From Avena insularis (taxonomy: Eukaryota > Streptophyta > Magnoliopsida > Poales > Poaceae): DNA of 64,000 nucleotides. The notes beneath the pieces were generated by a model, which did no database searches, was not told the DNA's origin, and was given only the letters and a program-made list of their open reading frames with translations. Each line of letters begins with the position of its first letter. Position 1 is the first letter of the stretch. The position numbers and the translations under genes were made by a program. Positions 1 to 10,915 of this stretch are shown here, piece after piece. The DNA is taken from positions 169,480,927 through 169,544,926 of the forward strand of contig CM042691.1 of NCBI GenBank assembly GCA_023614405.1, written 5' to 3'.

Positions 1-1098
1 CAAGATGATAAGATGCAGAAAAGATTATTATCTTGACTACAAAACCATCAGGGATGAGTGGGTATTAGAATGTCTTAGCCAAGGGAAAGAGTGGTCCTTG
101 GTAGTACTAAAGATATACTACTATCTGGTTCAGGTACATTCTCAATACTGCACATAGGTTGGAAGAGGTAGAACTCTAAAGATTGAATCTAGATAAGAAT
201 TCCAGACAGCCATTTTGGTGGTTTTGGAGATTTTGACTAGAGTGCAAGTGTGGATGATTTTGAGAGGATTCTAGGTTCCAAACTTATGATCATAGGAGGT
301 GAGGTTGTGTTATTAACTAAGTGGATGGGATTCATGCTTAGATTGGGTCTCCACTAGGTTGGAAACCATCCAGAGGGATTATCCTTCGATTGATCTGAGC
401 ATGAGGGGAGGTGGTTACCTTAGTGGCTTAGGATAGATCCAGACTTGGATTCTTTCTTTGAGACCGATGATCACAAACAAGGATTGGGTTCCTAAGGGAT
501 GAGCTACTAGATTAGCTCACTCTAGTTCCTAAACAAACAAGGCAAGCAGCAGATCAAGGCAATCATCAGACGGCAGATCAAGGCAACTCATCTTATTACT
601 TATCTAACGACTACTAGGGTTGCCATCAAGTCTAGCTTGAGGTAAGGATGGGTAGGTTGAAAGGGGTTTTGCTTGAAGTAAACTAAGTACCATCTTGGTA
701 TACCAAGATGGTAATGAAAAGGTTTTGATAAAGTTTTTGGGAAAACCTAGGGATAAGAGTAGTTGAAGGTTCTGTCTTGAAAACATAAGGAGAGTATATA
801 TATATGTCTCCATAGTTTTGGAAATAGAAGCTAGTAAAGTATTTGGTTGTGTCAAAGTCATCTTGGCTCAGGTTTTGGAAATGCCAGAACATTTGAGAAT
901 ATGAAATATGGTCCAAGACATCTATTTTGAAAATAGTTTTTGTAGAATAGGGTTGAGATGAGGAGCACACAACTAATACACAAACAGTTGCTTGAGCACA
1001 AGCAAGCAAGTAAGAACACATTGCAAGAAAAAGTTTTTTTTCCCCTGATTTTTGCCTTCTGGATACTTAATCAAGGTGGCTGAAATTGGGATGTTATA
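1..1098 (-). mobile_element. LTR (copy A) of an Athila-like element, cut by the window edge
   Basis: Read on the minus strand, this begins near 1098 with TATAACATCCCAATTTCAG and continues with the same order of motifs as 39665-40368 on the plus strand: the CAAAAATCAGGGG block, the ATGTTTTCAAGACAGAA stretch, the TACCCATCCTTACC stretch and the GGAACTAGAGTGAGC block. The sister copy starts TGTAACATCCC, so the terminal TG has become TA here. The TG end faces the E1 element, so the rest of the parent element lies left of the window or is lost. This copy is longer than the sister, which is cut at 40368. No open reading frame here looks genuine. Assignment to Athila rests only on the gag scrap beside the sister copy. 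Confidence 0.6.
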
Positions 1099-1245
1099 TA
1101 CCCGACATGGTTGCGGATGGCTACACCGACCATCGCAACGACAACAACCGCAGCAGCGGCTGATACCATGGAAACAACTGCCGCGATGGAGGACGCCCAA
1201 CGCAAAGGTGGTAGCGCCGCGGCCGCAACGACGAACCCTCTGCAT

Positions 1246-2098
1246 ATGACAAGTTGTCGGGCCCATGCACCATACACTTCTACATCAACAAGCAGGATGG
1301 AAAAAAGAAGGCAAGCCATATGCTTAAGGATTGCCGCGAGTTCCAGAAACTCAGCGAGGGCTTCGGCTAGATGAGACAGCAGATCCCGAACCCTGGGTTT
1401 GGGCACACACCTGCACCAGGCGACATCATACACGGAGCTCCTCCACCACCACCCGTGGGACTTTCGAATCATGGGATCACGCCTGTGCAAAACAACGGCG
1501 TAAAGGGTACCCCGCGTCGAAAGGGTCCCTGATGATCCCAAAGGGGCGCCCAACAAACAGGGTGCAAAAGAAGATCACCCGCCAAGTTAGCCTGGCTGTG
1601 ACCGCTCCACCCGCCATCCCTGAGTACCTCAGCGGTTCGGAGTCCTGCATCACATTCAGTCATTCGGATCACCCCCGCCAAATCCCTCGCCCAGGTAATG
1701 CTGCCCAGGTGCTCGAGGCGCACATCGGAGGGTTTGAGATGAGCCGCGTCTTCATGGACGGTGGCAGCGGCATCAACCTGATGTTCGCTAGCACCCTAGC
1801 AGCAATGCGGATCCCGCTGTGTATCCTGGAACAATCCGACACAACGTTCCATGGCATAGTCCCATGGAAGGGCATATTTCCCCTTGGAAAAATATGGCTC
1901 GATGTCATCTTCTGCAAACCCGACAACTTTCTGTGTGAGCGGCTCGAGTTCGAAGTGGTGGACTGGCCATCACAATACCATGCCATCCTCAGGCGTGTGG
2001 CATTCACAAGATTCCTGGCAGTACCTCACTATGCGTACCTGCTACTCAAAATGCGAGGACCTATGGGCGTCATCATGGTCCAGGGCAGCTTCACCTGA
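1246..2098 (+). pseudogene. E1 gag tail and aspartic protease remnant
   Basis: The first part (about 1246-1375) encodes a Cys-His-containing tail (CTIHFYINK, then SHMLKDC) typical of the end of Tat gag proteins. After a frame change, the reading frame from 1331 encodes a pepsin-like retroviral protease: V-F-M-D-G-G-S-G, with the catalytic Asp codon at 1757-1759, then hydrophobic flap and C-terminal segments down to the stop at 2096-2098. Asp-Gly-Gly in place of Asp-Ser/Thr-Gly is common in this lineage. The enzyme would cut the Gag-Pol precursor inside the virus-like particle. The capsid part of gag is absent. Confidence 0.7.
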
Positions 2099-2427
2099 TC
2101 CGACCATTGCGACAGGGACTTCAACATAATCTCCTAGTCGTTCGGCATGCAGGAGGAGCTCACAAGGCTTCGATAGGTGACAGACAATGGGGCACCCCCA
2201 GTCTCCAGGCAAAACGAACCCGACATGTCATTCGACTCAACAGTCAACACGAAAAAGGTGCAAGTCCACCCGACGGACGCCTCTAAGACGGCGCTGATCG
2301 CCAATGACCTCAGCCCCGCATAGAAAGCGCGCTCGTCGAATTCCTCCGTTAGCGCTGGGAAATCTTCGCCTGGTGTCCAGCGGACATGCCATGAGGTCCC
2401 AGGTAATTCGCCGAGCATGCACTCAAT
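2099..2427 (+). other. E1 protease-RT linker, decayed
   Basis: Degraded coding sequence linking protease to reverse transcriptase. Fragments such as STVNTKKVQVHP and ALIANDLSP can be read but are split by stops and frame changes. No separate gene is seen here on either strand. Confidence 0.5.
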
Positions 2428-3750
2428 GTGTTTCCAGACGCCAAACCCGTCAAACAGTCCATCGACGATTGTCCGAGCCATGGGCCGAAGCCATCGGAGT
2501 CGAAGTCAATAGACTACTCGACGCCGACTTCATCCGGGAGATTAAGGAGAGCGAGTGGCAAACACCGTGCTGGCCCTAAAAAGGACACGGACATCCTACG
2601 GATGTGCGTGGACTTCACATCGCTCAACAAGCACTGCCCGAAGGACCACTTACCTCTACCTCGGATAAATCAGATCATCGACTCGATTGCAGGATGCGAG
2701 AAACTCTCGTTCCTCGATGCCTACTCAGGCTACAATCAGATTCGACTGAAGGTCGAAGATTAGGAGAAAACGACATTCATCACGCCGTTCGGAGTATTCT
2801 GCTACAACACAATACCTTTCAGTCTGAAAAACACAGGTGCCACGTACCAGCGGTGCATGCAGGCATGCCTGAAGACTCAGATCGGCCGCAACATACAGGT
2901 CTACGTCGACGACATAGTAGTCAAGACAAGGGAGGCCAAGACATTGATCGACGATCTCCGCGAGATGTTCGACAACCTCGATCACTACAAGATCAAGACG
3001 AACCCATAAAAGTGCGCCTTCAACATCCCATCTGGACAACTTCTTGGCTATTTCATCTCTCAGCAAGGGATTGAGGCAAACCTAAAGAAAATTCAGGCCA
3101 TACTGGCCATGGAGAAGCCGAAGAACCTCAAAGGTGTCCAGCAGCTCGCTGGGCGCACCGTGGCGTTGAGCAGATTCATCGGCCGCATGGGTGAGAAGGC
3201 CTTGCCTTTCTACCAGCTGCTACGCAACATATAAAAATTCGAATGTACACCTGAAGCAGACGACGCATTTGAAGATCTGAAGCGGCTGCTCTCCACCTCT
3301 CCCCTTGTGGTTACACCCAAGGAACGCGATCCTCTGCTACTATACATAGCATCCACGCATTAGGCGGTCAGCACCGTGCTCGTGGTCGAACGACCTGAAG
3401 ATGGAAAGACCCATGGGGTCCAACGCCCAATATACTACCTCAGTGAGGTATTGACACCAAAAAAATAGAGGTACCCTCACTACCAGAAACTCGCCTACGG
3501 CGTGTTCATGACGGCTCGTCGATTGAACCACTACTTCCAGGAGCATCAGGTGATGGTCGTCAACGAGGCGACTCCGAATAGCATCCTGAACAACCTCGAA
3601 GCTATAGGGCGCGTAGCCCTATGGGGCATCGAGTTATCCCCTCTAGACATAGTCTACGAGAAGCGCCAAGCGATCAAGTCTCATGTCCTACCGGACTTCC
3701 TCGTCCACTGGATGGAGCTACAGCTGCAGGACACCCCGGATACGATGCAG
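2428..3750 (+). pseudogene. E1 reverse transcriptase and RNase H, with five in-frame stops
   Basis: The reading frame beginning near 2428 encodes the RT fingers and palm: RMCVDFTSLNKHCPKD, then FLDAYSGYNQI, then FITPFGVF, then the YVDD catalytic motif at 2902-2913. The thumb (KCAFNIPSGQLLGY) and the first RNase H domain (PLLLYIAS, RPIYYLSEVL, YQKLAYGV) follow. The domains copy element RNA into DNA and remove the RNA strand. Stops at 2761, 3007, 3232, 3361 and 3466 all lie where the family has Gln, and each can arise by one C-to-T change. Apart from the stops the frame is continuous, so decay has been mainly by transition mutations. Confidence 0.85.
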
Positions 3751-4135
3751 TCATGGACGATGCACTTTGACGGCTCCAAGCGCGAGGCTGGAGCAGGAGC
3801 CAGGGTCATATTTGACGTCCCCGTAGGGCGACAAGATGAAATACGTCCTCCGGAAGAAATTTCGGGCCTCCAACAACGAAGCCGAATATGAGGCCCTCAT
3901 CCACGGCATGAAGATGGCCAAGATCTGCGGTGCAACATGCCTCGTCATCTACGGTGACTCAAACCTCTTCGTCTGGCAGACGATGAACGAGTGCGACGCA
4001 CATGCCGCTAACATGATCCCGTACCGCGCGCTCTACAACTCACTCGAGGGAGACTTTGACGGCTGCGAGCTTAGGCACGTTGGAAGGGAAAGAAACGAGG
4101 AAGCCGATAGACTCGCCAACATCGGCTCCACCTGA
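3748..4135 (+). pseudogene. E1 second RNase H domain (Tat-specific)
   Basis: MHFDGSKREAGAG begins this domain in the pol frame. After a one-base frame change near 3830 it continues as FRASNNEAEYEALIHG, then VIYGDSN and the tail RHVGRERNEEADRLANIGST. This is the extra, archaeal-type RNase H fold that Tat-lineage elements carry between the normal RNase H and the integrase. Acidic residues of the active site can be seen in FDGS, the NEAEYEAL helix, YGDSN and NEEADRLA. The frameshift separates it from both flanking domains. Confidence 0.8.
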
Positions 4136-4455
4136 GCACGGGTTCCACCAGGTATGTTCCTCGAACAAATCTGCGTGCCTTCCATCAAAAGGAAATTCCC
4201 CAAGGGATCACCGAAGAAGCAGAGCACTCGTGGGCTGCGCTACCCGAAGGACAGGAAGGACCCGAAAAACTCGACACGAAAGTCGCGTTGGTCAACCTGA
4301 TGCAAGTCATGGCAATCGAAGAAACATGGACGCAACCGTACCTTTGGTACCTGATAAACAGAGAATTGCCTGATGACCCGACAGATGCCCGGCGCATATC
4401 TCGCCGGTGCAAGGCCTTCACCACCATCAATGGTTAGCTGTACAAGCGCAGCATT

Positions 4456-5520
4456 TTGGGTGAACTCCAAAGGTGCGTCACCATCGGTGATGGAAAAACC
4501 ATCCTCCAAGACATCCATGAGGGCATCTGCGGCCATCACGCGGGCAACCGCGCCCTCGTTGCCAAAGCTCTACGAGCTGGGTTCTATTGGCCAACGGCCA
4601 TGAACGATGCCAAGGACATCGTCCGAAGGTGCAACGACTGCTAGAGGTTTGCAGATAAACCGCACACACCAGGATCGGAGCTCAGGCCCATACCCCTGGC
4701 CTAGCCCTTCGCCCCATGGGGCCTCGACATGATCGGCAAACTGCCCAAATCCTTGAAAGGAGGCCACGTCTACCTCCTGGTCGCAGTCGAAAATTTCACC
4801 AAGTGGATCAAAGCCATGCCCGTTACCAACCAAAAGGGCAAAACATCCGTGAAGTTCTTCGAGTCCATAATCTGCAGGTTCGGTGTGCCGCATAGCATCA
4901 TCACGAACAACGGGTCGAACTTCATCTCCAAAGAATTCCAGGACTTCTGCGAAGGCCTCGGGATCAACATATCATATGCCTCCATGGCGCACCCGCAAAC
5001 CAACGGGCAGGTCGAAAAGGCCAACGGCCTCATAGGCGGCAGCATCAAGAAACGCCTACTGAGCCCACTCGAATGTCTTGTGGGAGCCTGGACAGAAGAG
5101 CTACCCTCCGTCCTCTAGAGCTTGCGCACAATGCCAAATAGCTCCACTGGCCACACGCCCTCCTTCATGGTGCACGGAGCCAAAGCCGTGTTACCTGCAG
5201 AAGTACGACATAAGGCCCCACGGGTCGTCGCCTACAACAAAGACGAATCAATGGCCGCACTTGAAGACGCTGTCGACACACTCGACGAGGCACGCGACAT
5301 CGCCGCAGATCACGGTTGGCGCCCAAGGTCCTTCGTCGAAGGAGACCTCGTCTTACGACTCAAGCAAGAGCGGCTAAAAAATCTTGAGTCGCCCTGGGAA
5401 GGACCCTACGTCGTCACCGAAGTCATCCCAGGTGGCGCCTACCGCCTCAAGCAGGTGGAGTCTGGAGTCGCATACTCCAACCCATGGAACGTCGCACAAT
5501 TGCCACGCTGCTACCCCTAG
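4456..5520 (+). pseudogene. E1 integrase, catalytic Asp replaced by Asn
   Basis: The integrase inserts element DNA into the host chromosome. The zinc-binding H-H-C-C unit is visible: GHHAGN, then CNDC about 35 residues later. In the core, GLDMIGKL gives the first Asp and NGQVEKANG the Glu, but the second Asp (family ITDNG) reads I-T-N-N-G, so codon 4906-4908 is Asn. That would abolish catalysis. Stops at 4642, 4702 and 5116 replace a Gln and two Trp codons. The C-terminal GPY-type module (WEGPYVVTEVIPGGAYRLK) is intact, and the frame ends with TAG at 5518-5520. The preceding linker (4136-4455) is degraded. Confidence 0.85.
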
Positions 5521-5850
5521 CTATCCCTCTTTACTTTCAATAAGGCTACTCAGCCGAACAATGTACCTCTTCATTACGATATTAATAAAGCTAAGTGTCT
5601 CATCCGAAAATTTATCTTTCCCTCAAATTACTTTATGTTACAACACACACGGGGGCTCCGCCTCATCTGAAGACTTCGTTGACTGAGGACAAACGCATGT
5701 ACACCTGAGTAGCAGATCACGTCAGGCTAACGAAAAGGACATGCATACAACCAAGCACCACGTGCTAATACAAAATAACCTTTACAACAAAGGGCATAAC
5801 ACGCCCAGTCAAAATATATACAAGTTTTACATCTATCTTTCTAACAGGTC
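5521..5850. other. E1 spacer between convergent pol and antisense gene
   Basis: Non-coding stretch between the pol stop (5520, plus strand) and the stop of the minus-strand gene (5851). It holds a CACGGGGGCTCC purine-rich core near 5647, a weaker relative of the polypurine modules near 10.1-10.4 kb. Poly(A) signals for either strand cannot be assigned with confidence. Confidence 0.5.
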
Positions 5851-8800
5851 CTACCTATTTTGAAGGATCACCTGCGCCCGATGCTCAAAAAGATCTACAT
5901 CCTCTTCGGCATACTGCCTAACGGCCGCGTAATGAGGGCGCATATCCCATAGGCCACCATCTGGCTGAGGGGGCGGCCCAGCCGCCACAGCCACGAGATC
6001 AACATCAGGACGATGCAGCCGTACAAGGGAAAGGGAGGCTTTCACCCCCGCAATCAGCTGGTGCCGCAACAACTCCCTGACGTGACACACGTCTCGAAAC
6101 TTAGCCAGCAAACCCCATATAGTCGAAGGCGCCTCATCAAGTGGGAACATGACATGCAGAATTGATGCCAGGGAAGTCTTCACCTGCCTCAGCACCCGTG
6201 ACGCTTGGTGATCGCGATCCTGCACAGTCGTAAGGATAGTGGCCCGGTCGCGGTCCATCCAGAAAAATCTTCCGGCTTCCATATCCTGCTGGGTCAAGCA
6301 GTTGATCCGAACCGCAACACGCTCCTTCTCCTCCCTTGGAACAAGTTTGGCACCTGCAGAAAATACAGAGTAAGATGACTCACAAACCAGGCGCACCAGA
6401 AAACAAGCAGCAGCTCAATGAAACTTACATTGCAGCTGGTCGGCCAACTATCGTAGCTCCCCCATCAGATACTCCTCCCTGGTGGTATCCCGCTCCGCCT
6501 TCGATTTCCACACATCCGCATGGCCTTGGACGCCAAGTATCTCCTTCTCAAGACTACGGACGCGATCATGAAGAAAAACAAGCTGGGACGCATCATCCAA
6601 AGATGGTCACGGCTGCAGAGCAGAAGAAGTATCGACGAGATGCTCACCCGACGGTCCCTAAAGGAAAACAGACAAGAGTATGAACAACACATGACTGAGC
6701 AACAGCTCAAAGCATCATTTATATACAACAAAAGGCCACTGCGTGGCACAAGGAAACTGTTCGAAAAATATTACATCAAAATAAGAAGACAACTTTCCTA
6801 AACCTACAACGACGATGCCTAAGCAGTCGTATCCAGAGTGGCCTCGGAGCCAGAGTGACTGCTCTTGACCTCCTCCTGCTGCTTCGCGGCATACTCCACC
6901 ACAAGGTGAATGAGCTTCAGCCCATAGCGCTTATAGCGGGAAGCATAGAGAGCGAAGGCTACCTCGGAACCGTCAGGAGCCGTTGGCATCTAGGAGGTGA
7001 CCTGATGAAGATCCAGCTCCACCCCGGACGCCATGTCCATCGCTAGCCCCATGGAAGCACCGATGCCCTTCTGCTTGCGCTTGTAGGCTGCAGGCACATC
7101 CGCTGACAGCGCTTCCGCCAAAGAATCCACATCCTCTAGGGCAGCGCCCTTGGGAACGATCTCCTTGTAGAAGCGCCCGAGGATCTCCTTGTCCTTGGCA
7201 AGGGAGCCAGCAACAGTACCGCAGCGGTCTTCGACTAAATTCAATGCCCGAGGCATCTGGAGCAAAAGAAAGACAAAGTAGGAATCGAATAAGGGCATGG
7301 AGACATAGCAGTCGAAAAAACCAAAGACAGGCAAAAGCACCTACCGGAAACGTCCTTGGCAGCAGCCATTAGCTTCTCGGCCACCTCCTTCTCGCATGCA
7401 GCCGCAACAGTAGCGAGCTGTTCCTCGCGATCTGAATCTTCTCGCTGCAGGCGCTCCTTGGCCGCGGCTGCGTCAGCCAACTCCTGCTCAAGGCGCTCCT
7501 TTGCCGCAATGGCATCCTCAGCCTTGTTCTCCGCTCGCCCAAGGCTTTTTTTGAGAGCATCAAGCTCGGGGAAGGCAGTGTTATTTTCATCTGTAAAAAC
7601 ACCAAGAACATACATAAGCAACACAAGCTACAGACAAGCGAGCAGCCGAATAAGAAAAAGATCAATTCAGCAAGTACCTTGAAGTTGCCGCATGCTGGCC
7701 TCCAGCTCTAGATGCTGCTGCACAAGGAGGTTTGCACTATGCACAAAGGGCTGCAGAAGGAAGCAAAACAAAACAATCAAAGAAAGAATCAAGAAAAGGG
7801 CTCTAGGGCTGCGCCCCACAACGAGCACAACATCGAGCAAAATCGACCCAACAAAGGCTCGGAGGCTCCTCCCCTGGACAAAAGGGGAAAATCATTTACA
7901 TGATCAGCCAGAGACTCTGAAGGTCCCGGTGTAGTCTTCTGGGGGACGATTACTCGAGCCTCCTATGGAGAAGGCTTCGGAGCATCGCCCCCCAAAGGTG
8001 GCTACTGTCTAAGAGGGAGGGGGTGTCAGTTTCGACTCCTATACGTCCTCCTGAGTGGCCTCATTAAAAGATCCCTCCGAAGAGTGGTTGTAAGGAAAAG
8101 ACCAATCAAAAAACAAGAAGCCATCAAGACAAGAAAACAATAACGAATAACATCCGAAGGTACTTACGAGTCGATGTCCCTCATGTCAAATACGGGCGGC
8201 GCCCTCTTCTCTTTCTTCTCTTCCTTCTTCCTCTTGGCTGGGGGCTGTGGTGCCATAGCTCGCAGAGGCATGGCCGGAAAAGGTGAAGAGGAAGCACCAT
8301 CATCTCTGTTGTGGAGGACAAGGAACGGAGGGTCCCTCGGTGTCGGCGGAGTCGAAGCATCCGAAGACTCGCTCGAGCTCAGTGCCCGCTTTCGGGTCTT
8401 CCCCTCACTTTCCTCGGGGGATTCCTCAGTCGGCGACTGCGCCGGTGGAAGCTCGGACTCGGAGTCCACAACTTCGTTGTCCGGCACATTCGGAAACCTT
8501 TCGGGTAGTGGAGGAACCATGCCAGCCACCTTGAGCTCCTGCACAATGAAGACATTAATGTTCAGTACAAGTAATAATAAGGAAAAGCACTCAAAAAAAG
8601 GCGCTACGCGCACATCGCAAATCTACACCTGCGGAACTGGTCTCGCGGCACTGAACGGGGGCGTCAGCGACTTCCCTGGAAGTTCCTCATCAGACTTGTA
8701 CTTCATCAATGGCCGAAGAACTCTATCGAGGTCCCCCTGGAGCGCTCCTCGGCCGAAACTCTCGCTGGGTCGTGGCGGCCAAAGTAAAGGAACATCGGAT

Positions 8801-9676
8801 GTGCCCTAGCCTGGAGTGGCTGCACCATACATTTGAGGAAGGAGTGGATGATGTCCACACCGTTCACCTCCTTCTCCGTAACCACCTGGAGGGCCTCCAC
8901 CCAACGGTAGAGCTCCTCTACCTCCTCCACCTCTCCCTCTAGGATATCGTTCTTCTAGGATGTCTTCTTCAAGATCTCCCAGGTGGAGTCGAAAGGGGCA
9001 AGGTCGAAGTTTTGCCCGCCCACTGTGGAGTCGCGGATATAAAACCACTTCCTCCGCCAGTATTGGACGGAATCAGTCATAGAGGAAGAGAAGAAAAGAA
9101 TAGTAGATCGAAGAGAAATGATGCAGCCACTAATCGGATAAACTCCGTCGGAGCCAGATTACCTCTTCAAGGAATAGAGCTTCCGGAAGAGGCCAAAGTG
9201 CGGCTCGATACCGAGCCACCACTCACAAAAAGCAATGAAGCAGGTGATGTGGAGAAGAGAATTGGGGGAAAGAAGATGGAGTTGGATGGCATAGAAGAAC
9301 AACAGTCCACGGAGAAAATCATGGACTGGGAGCGAAAGGCCACGAAGAACAAAGGCGACAAACATCACCCGAAACCCTACGGGTGGACAGGGAGTTACCT
9401 CATCGCCGGGGACCCTAACGGCGTCCTTATCCTATGGGATTAAACCCGCATCATGAAGCTTGTGCAGGTCACCTCGCGCGTCTCCGAGCGCCGCCATTCA
9501 CCATCGGTGATGCGAGCGGTGGTGGTGACCTTGCCACCAGTAGCAACACTGGTGCTCGCTACGGTGGAGGCCTTCTTCGATCTCCCCATTGTGGCGCATC
9601 GACAGCGATGGTGTGCACGCAAGAACAAGGAATGGAATGATCGAAGAACGTCCAGCGCGCAAAGGGAAAAGCTCAA
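5851..9676 (-). pseudogene. E1 antisense intron-containing gene (gypsy-type putative transposase family)
   Basis: The minus strand encodes a grass family usually labelled 'putative gypsy type transposon'. The N-terminal part lies at 9676-9150 (from M-G-R-S-K-K-A; later FVAFVLRGLSLPVHDFLRGL and FIAFCEWWLGIEPHFGLF). It is followed by a part at 9140-8706, an acidic/Ser exon with a basic KRKKEEKKEKR run (8538-8168), a coiled-coil exon (7590-7345), an exon from 7256 to about 6823, a second coiled-coil exon ending at 6429 and a C-terminal exon (6353-5851). Canonical AG and GT borders flank several of these: acceptors before 8538, 7590, 7256 and 6353, donors after 8168, 7345 and 6429. The N-terminal part has stops and frame breaks. 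The protein's biochemical role is not known; the name does not prove transposase activity. It runs convergent to pol, as in E4. Confidence 0.65.
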
Positions 9677-10085
9677 GAAATGGAGGTAGTGAAAAACAAA
9701 TGGCTAAAGGTGAAAACAAACTACAGTTTTCACCACAGTTATAAGGACGAAGGCGATGAACAAGTACCATTCATCTAGAAGCCCTAACGATAGGATCAGA
9801 TCCAACCGTCCACGTGTCAACACAGCAGCGAACCATCGCCCGCACGCCGTCCACTATGCATGGAAACCGAGGAGACGCCGTAATTCTCGCCATGTTGCGC
9901 ATGACCAGTCAACTCCAAGTCAGAAAGTGGGACCAACTTTCGTCCAGTCACGTCACCTCTGGCGCCGCAGACGGTTGAGGTCACCAATTGTCAGACCTGA
10001 CGTCATCAAAACCACACTAGCAACGGTTAGAAATCTTCGGCTGACAGCTAAAAGTACTCACTCGAATCTACGATTTGAGCAACTA
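9677..10085. other. E1 non-coding stretch upstream of the antisense gene
   Basis: This lies just upstream (minus sense) of the antisense gene's first ATG and should hold its promoter and leader. No clean TATA box is visible. Short open frames on both strands have no recognisable motif. Confidence 0.4.
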
Positions 10086-10124
10086 CTCGGGGGCTACTCC
10101 TATCAGGAGCGCTGGTCGCGCACC
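10086..10124 (+). repeat. Polypurine-hairpin module 1 of E1
   Basis: CTCGGGGGCTAC is followed by an inverted repeat (CTCCT, loop, AGGAG) and then by GCGCTGGTCGCGCACC. It matches modules 2 and 3 downstream and, in the pol sense, two modules in E4. Confidence 0.75.
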
Positions 10125-10197
10125 TGAGGCATGATTAAGGTACTAGACCAACAATGATTCTTCGAGTCCTACGTCGAGTCTGCGACTCCACTACGGA

Positions 10198-10222
10198 CTC
10201 GGGGGCTACTCCCATAGGGAGG
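10198..10222 (+). repeat. Polypurine-hairpin module 2 of E1
   Basis: CTCGGGGGCTAC then TCCC-ATA-GGGA. The GCGCTGG tail is lost and replaced by GGATTGATCC. It is preceded by TCGAGTCTGCGACTCC, as module 3 is preceded by TCGAGTCTACGACTCG, so the repeat unit is roughly 110-120 bp. Confidence 0.7.
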
Positions 10223-10319
10223 ATTGATCCAAGCATCCAAAAAAAATTGTGTCCTACGGACCTAAAGCTAACAACGGCGGAATTAAAGTCTCTGCTCGAG
10301 TCTACGACTCGAACAGACA

Positions 10320-10358
10320 CTCGGGGGCTACTCCCATAGGGAGCGCTGGTCGCGCACC
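10320..10358 (+). repeat. Polypurine-hairpin module 3 of E1
   Basis: CTCGGGGGCTAC, inverted repeat CTCCC-ATA-GGGAG, then GCGCTGGTCGCGCACC. It is nearly identical to module 1 except in the hairpin arms, which still pair. Confidence 0.75.
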
Positions 10359-10904
10359 CTATGAATTCTTCGACTGCGATCCTTCGGATCAAAATGTAAA
10401 AACTTTTTGGAAACTTTGCCCCAACCAATGCTAAGTGAGTAACATCTTTTCTTGGCCACCCGAAACACCTCCACGGTGGTAAAATTTCGGATGCTATATC
10501 TACGACGCAAAGATAAGACCTACAGATATCATCTGATGGCCTGGCAACGCACCTGACTGCGCTCTACTAGTAAAAATCCGTGCCAATAGGCGCGATCAAA
10601 ATCCCGACGGACGCATTGGGTACATCATTCGAAAGCCACTGGGATTCGGCTCCTGTAAGACCTTAGCGGCCTGAGTCGAATTGCGACAACATATGTTCCA
10701 GGTTTGAGTCTAGGGACTCGAGTCTGAAGAAGATCGTGTTGTTTTGTCCTAAGATAGTTAACTGACCCTGATCCATCAGGAGAGTCAGGCACATGCATCA
10801 ACAATCCCTACACACTAAAATCATTCCTTTTCTCTAATGAACAGAAACAACCACACCCGAAAGATTGAAGAGTCCTCAGCCGAATCTACGATGTGACTGA
10901 ACAT
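10359..10904. other. E1 3' untranslated region
   Basis: Non-coding. It contains further decayed copies of the TCGAGTCT...GACTCG segment (for example near 10707-10725) that normally precedes the modules. No gene is seen. Confidence 0.5.
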
Positions 10905-10915
10905 TTGGGGGCTAC
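10905..10915 (+). promoter_or_regulatory. Polypurine tract of E1
   Basis: TTGGGGGCTAC directly precedes the 3' LTR start at TGACATGG. In LTR elements this tract primes plus-strand DNA synthesis. Its core repeats the core of the modules at 10086, 10198 and 10320. Confidence 0.7.
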
